Origin: JAZRUY01 sp045598845
GTDB taxonomy: Bacteria > Verrucomicrobiota > Lentisphaeria > Victivallales > Victivallaceae
Assembly (NCBI GenBank): GCA_045598845.1
Contig: JAZRUY010000113.1
Location: 1-21,880 of the forward strand
Direction of reading: 5' to 3'
Length of the DNA stretch: 21,880 nucleotides
Shown piece by piece: positions 21,252 to 21,880 of the stretch (the first letter of the stretch is position 1; every line of letters begins with the position of its first letter). The notes beneath the pieces were generated by a model, which worked only from the letters and a program-made list of their open reading frames with translations, searched no databases and was not told where the DNA came from. The position numbers were made by a program, and so were the translations under genes.

Positions 21252-21880
21252 TTACTTGACAAGCGGGAAAACAACTCCGGCATTATCGGGAGTTTCACCC
21301 TTAGCGGAGATGTTGACCTGAATATCGCTGAGTTTGACAGTGGCAGGTTTGTTCTCTGCGGCATACACGGTCAGAGATTCGTTAATTACCTGCTTTACCT
21401 GTTCAATAGTCACTCCGGTGGGAGCGGGAGCTTCAACGACCGGTGCTTCGATTTTGATTTGTTCAGCAACCAGTTTATCGAGGTAAATCGGAATACCGGA
21501 AACCGTAACCGAGTAGTTTGAAGTGGCGAAACAACGCCATGTCGGATGGGTTTTGCTGCTTCCGATGCTGTTCACGGCAACAACATAATCGCAATTATTA
21601 TTCTTGAGAATGTTGGCAAGCGCATCCTGAATCGCCTCTTCTTCACAGCTTCCTACACCGGTGCCTGTAACACGCTCTCCGGCGCGGAAAACCGGGCGGA
21701 ACTGCTGATCAGTGCCGACAATCTGCGGCGCCACATAAGCCATCGACACCGGATCCACAAAAGAATTAGTCACGTGGGTTTTTTCAATGCAGGACGGATC
21801 ATTCTGAATCGGAGCGCTACACATCGCGCAACCAGTAAGAATAACACCAGCGGAAACCGACCCCAAAAACAAAATTGTTT
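21252..21880 (-). CDS. Lipoprotein of unknown function (5' end cut by window edge)
   Basis: At least 209 residues are encoded; the open frame runs to the window end, so the true start is outside. An apparent TTG start at 21872 falls inside a hydrophobic signal peptide that reads ...TILFLGSVSAGVILTGC, with a lipobox LTGC, so the product is probably an outer-membrane or periplasmic lipoprotein. The mature chain contains a compact region (RVTGTGVGSCEEEAIQDALANIL, then CDYVVAVNSIG) recalling the alpha/beta LPP20-like lipoproteins where a G-x-G turn precedes an Ala-rich helix, then a beta-rich part, a Pro/Ala/Glu linker and a small C-terminal domain. I cannot assign a function. GC content appears lower than in the neighbouring operon. 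Confidence 0.75.
   Translation of the reverse strand, partial: TILFLGSVSAGVILTGCAMCSAPIQNDPSCIEKTHVTNSFVDPVSMAYVAPQIVGTDQQFRPVFRAGERVTGTGVGSCEEEAIQDALANILKNNNCDYVVAVNSIGSSKTHPTWRCFATSNYSVTVSGIPIYLDKLVAEQIKIEAPVVEAPAPTGVTIEQVKQVINESLTVYAAENKPATVKLSDIQVNISAKGETPDNAGVVFPLVK

Noticed and set aside
1..21880. Insertion sequences, prophage genes, CRISPR arrays, toxin-antitoxin pairs
   Set aside because: Looked for along both strands; no transposase, integrase, phage structural gene or regularly spaced repeat was seen.

Overview
The window is a chromosomal stretch from a Gram-negative-type bacterium: it carries Kdo/LPS genes (kdsD, a probable lptE), outer-membrane lipoprotein signals and a periplasmic TPR protein. 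The GC-moderate, CCGG-rich sequence, the GH36 glycosidase and the many secreted hydrolases and lipoproteins resemble Lentisphaerota/Victivallales (PVC group). That placement is an inference from gene style, not a proven assignment. Nearly all genes lie on the minus strand; the exceptions are a zinc-ribbon ORF, two tRNA-Arg genes and one methyltransferase. I found no insertion sequence, prophage or CRISPR array.

Layout. 1-347: 5' part of argH (arginine biosynthesis), with its own promoter, divergent from a small zinc-ribbon ORF. 834-2616: ktrA (K+ uptake regulator), a HIT-family hydrolase and a secreted protein of unknown function, likely one transcript. 2745-7865: a long transcription unit read hisE, hisG, kdsD, a BamD-like TPR protein, an LptE-like lipoprotein, ktrB. 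It combines two histidine genes with envelope biogenesis and the K+ channel subunit. 8094-8430: two tandem tRNA-Arg genes (CCG and ACG), each with its own promoter, facing rpsU (S21) across a pair of terminators. 8794-11062: a DUF3089 lipase-like protein and a GT4 glycosyltransferase.

11155-12960: a CorA-type metal transporter with a GMS instead of GMN motif, translationally coupled to a four-helix membrane protein. It is preceded by a near-consensus promoter and a roughly 310-nt structured leader with a possible short ORF. 12977-15973: GH36 alpha-galactosidase followed by an ADP-ribosylglycohydrolase. 16116-20131: HD-domain protein, MATE exporter, secreted alpha/beta esterase and a solitary DNA adenine methylase in a tightly packed operon. 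20232-20939: a SAM methyltransferase on the plus strand. 20946-21880: two lipoprotein genes, the second cut by the window edge.

The most useful signals beyond the genes are the CorA leader, a recurrent promoter design with a TATATT -10 box 16-17 bp from a TTGNNN/TTTACA -35 box, and a tRNA-Arg duplication that appears to have copied the promoter as well. No wholly new multi-gene system is evident. The corA leader/uORF is the best candidate for undescribed regulation.
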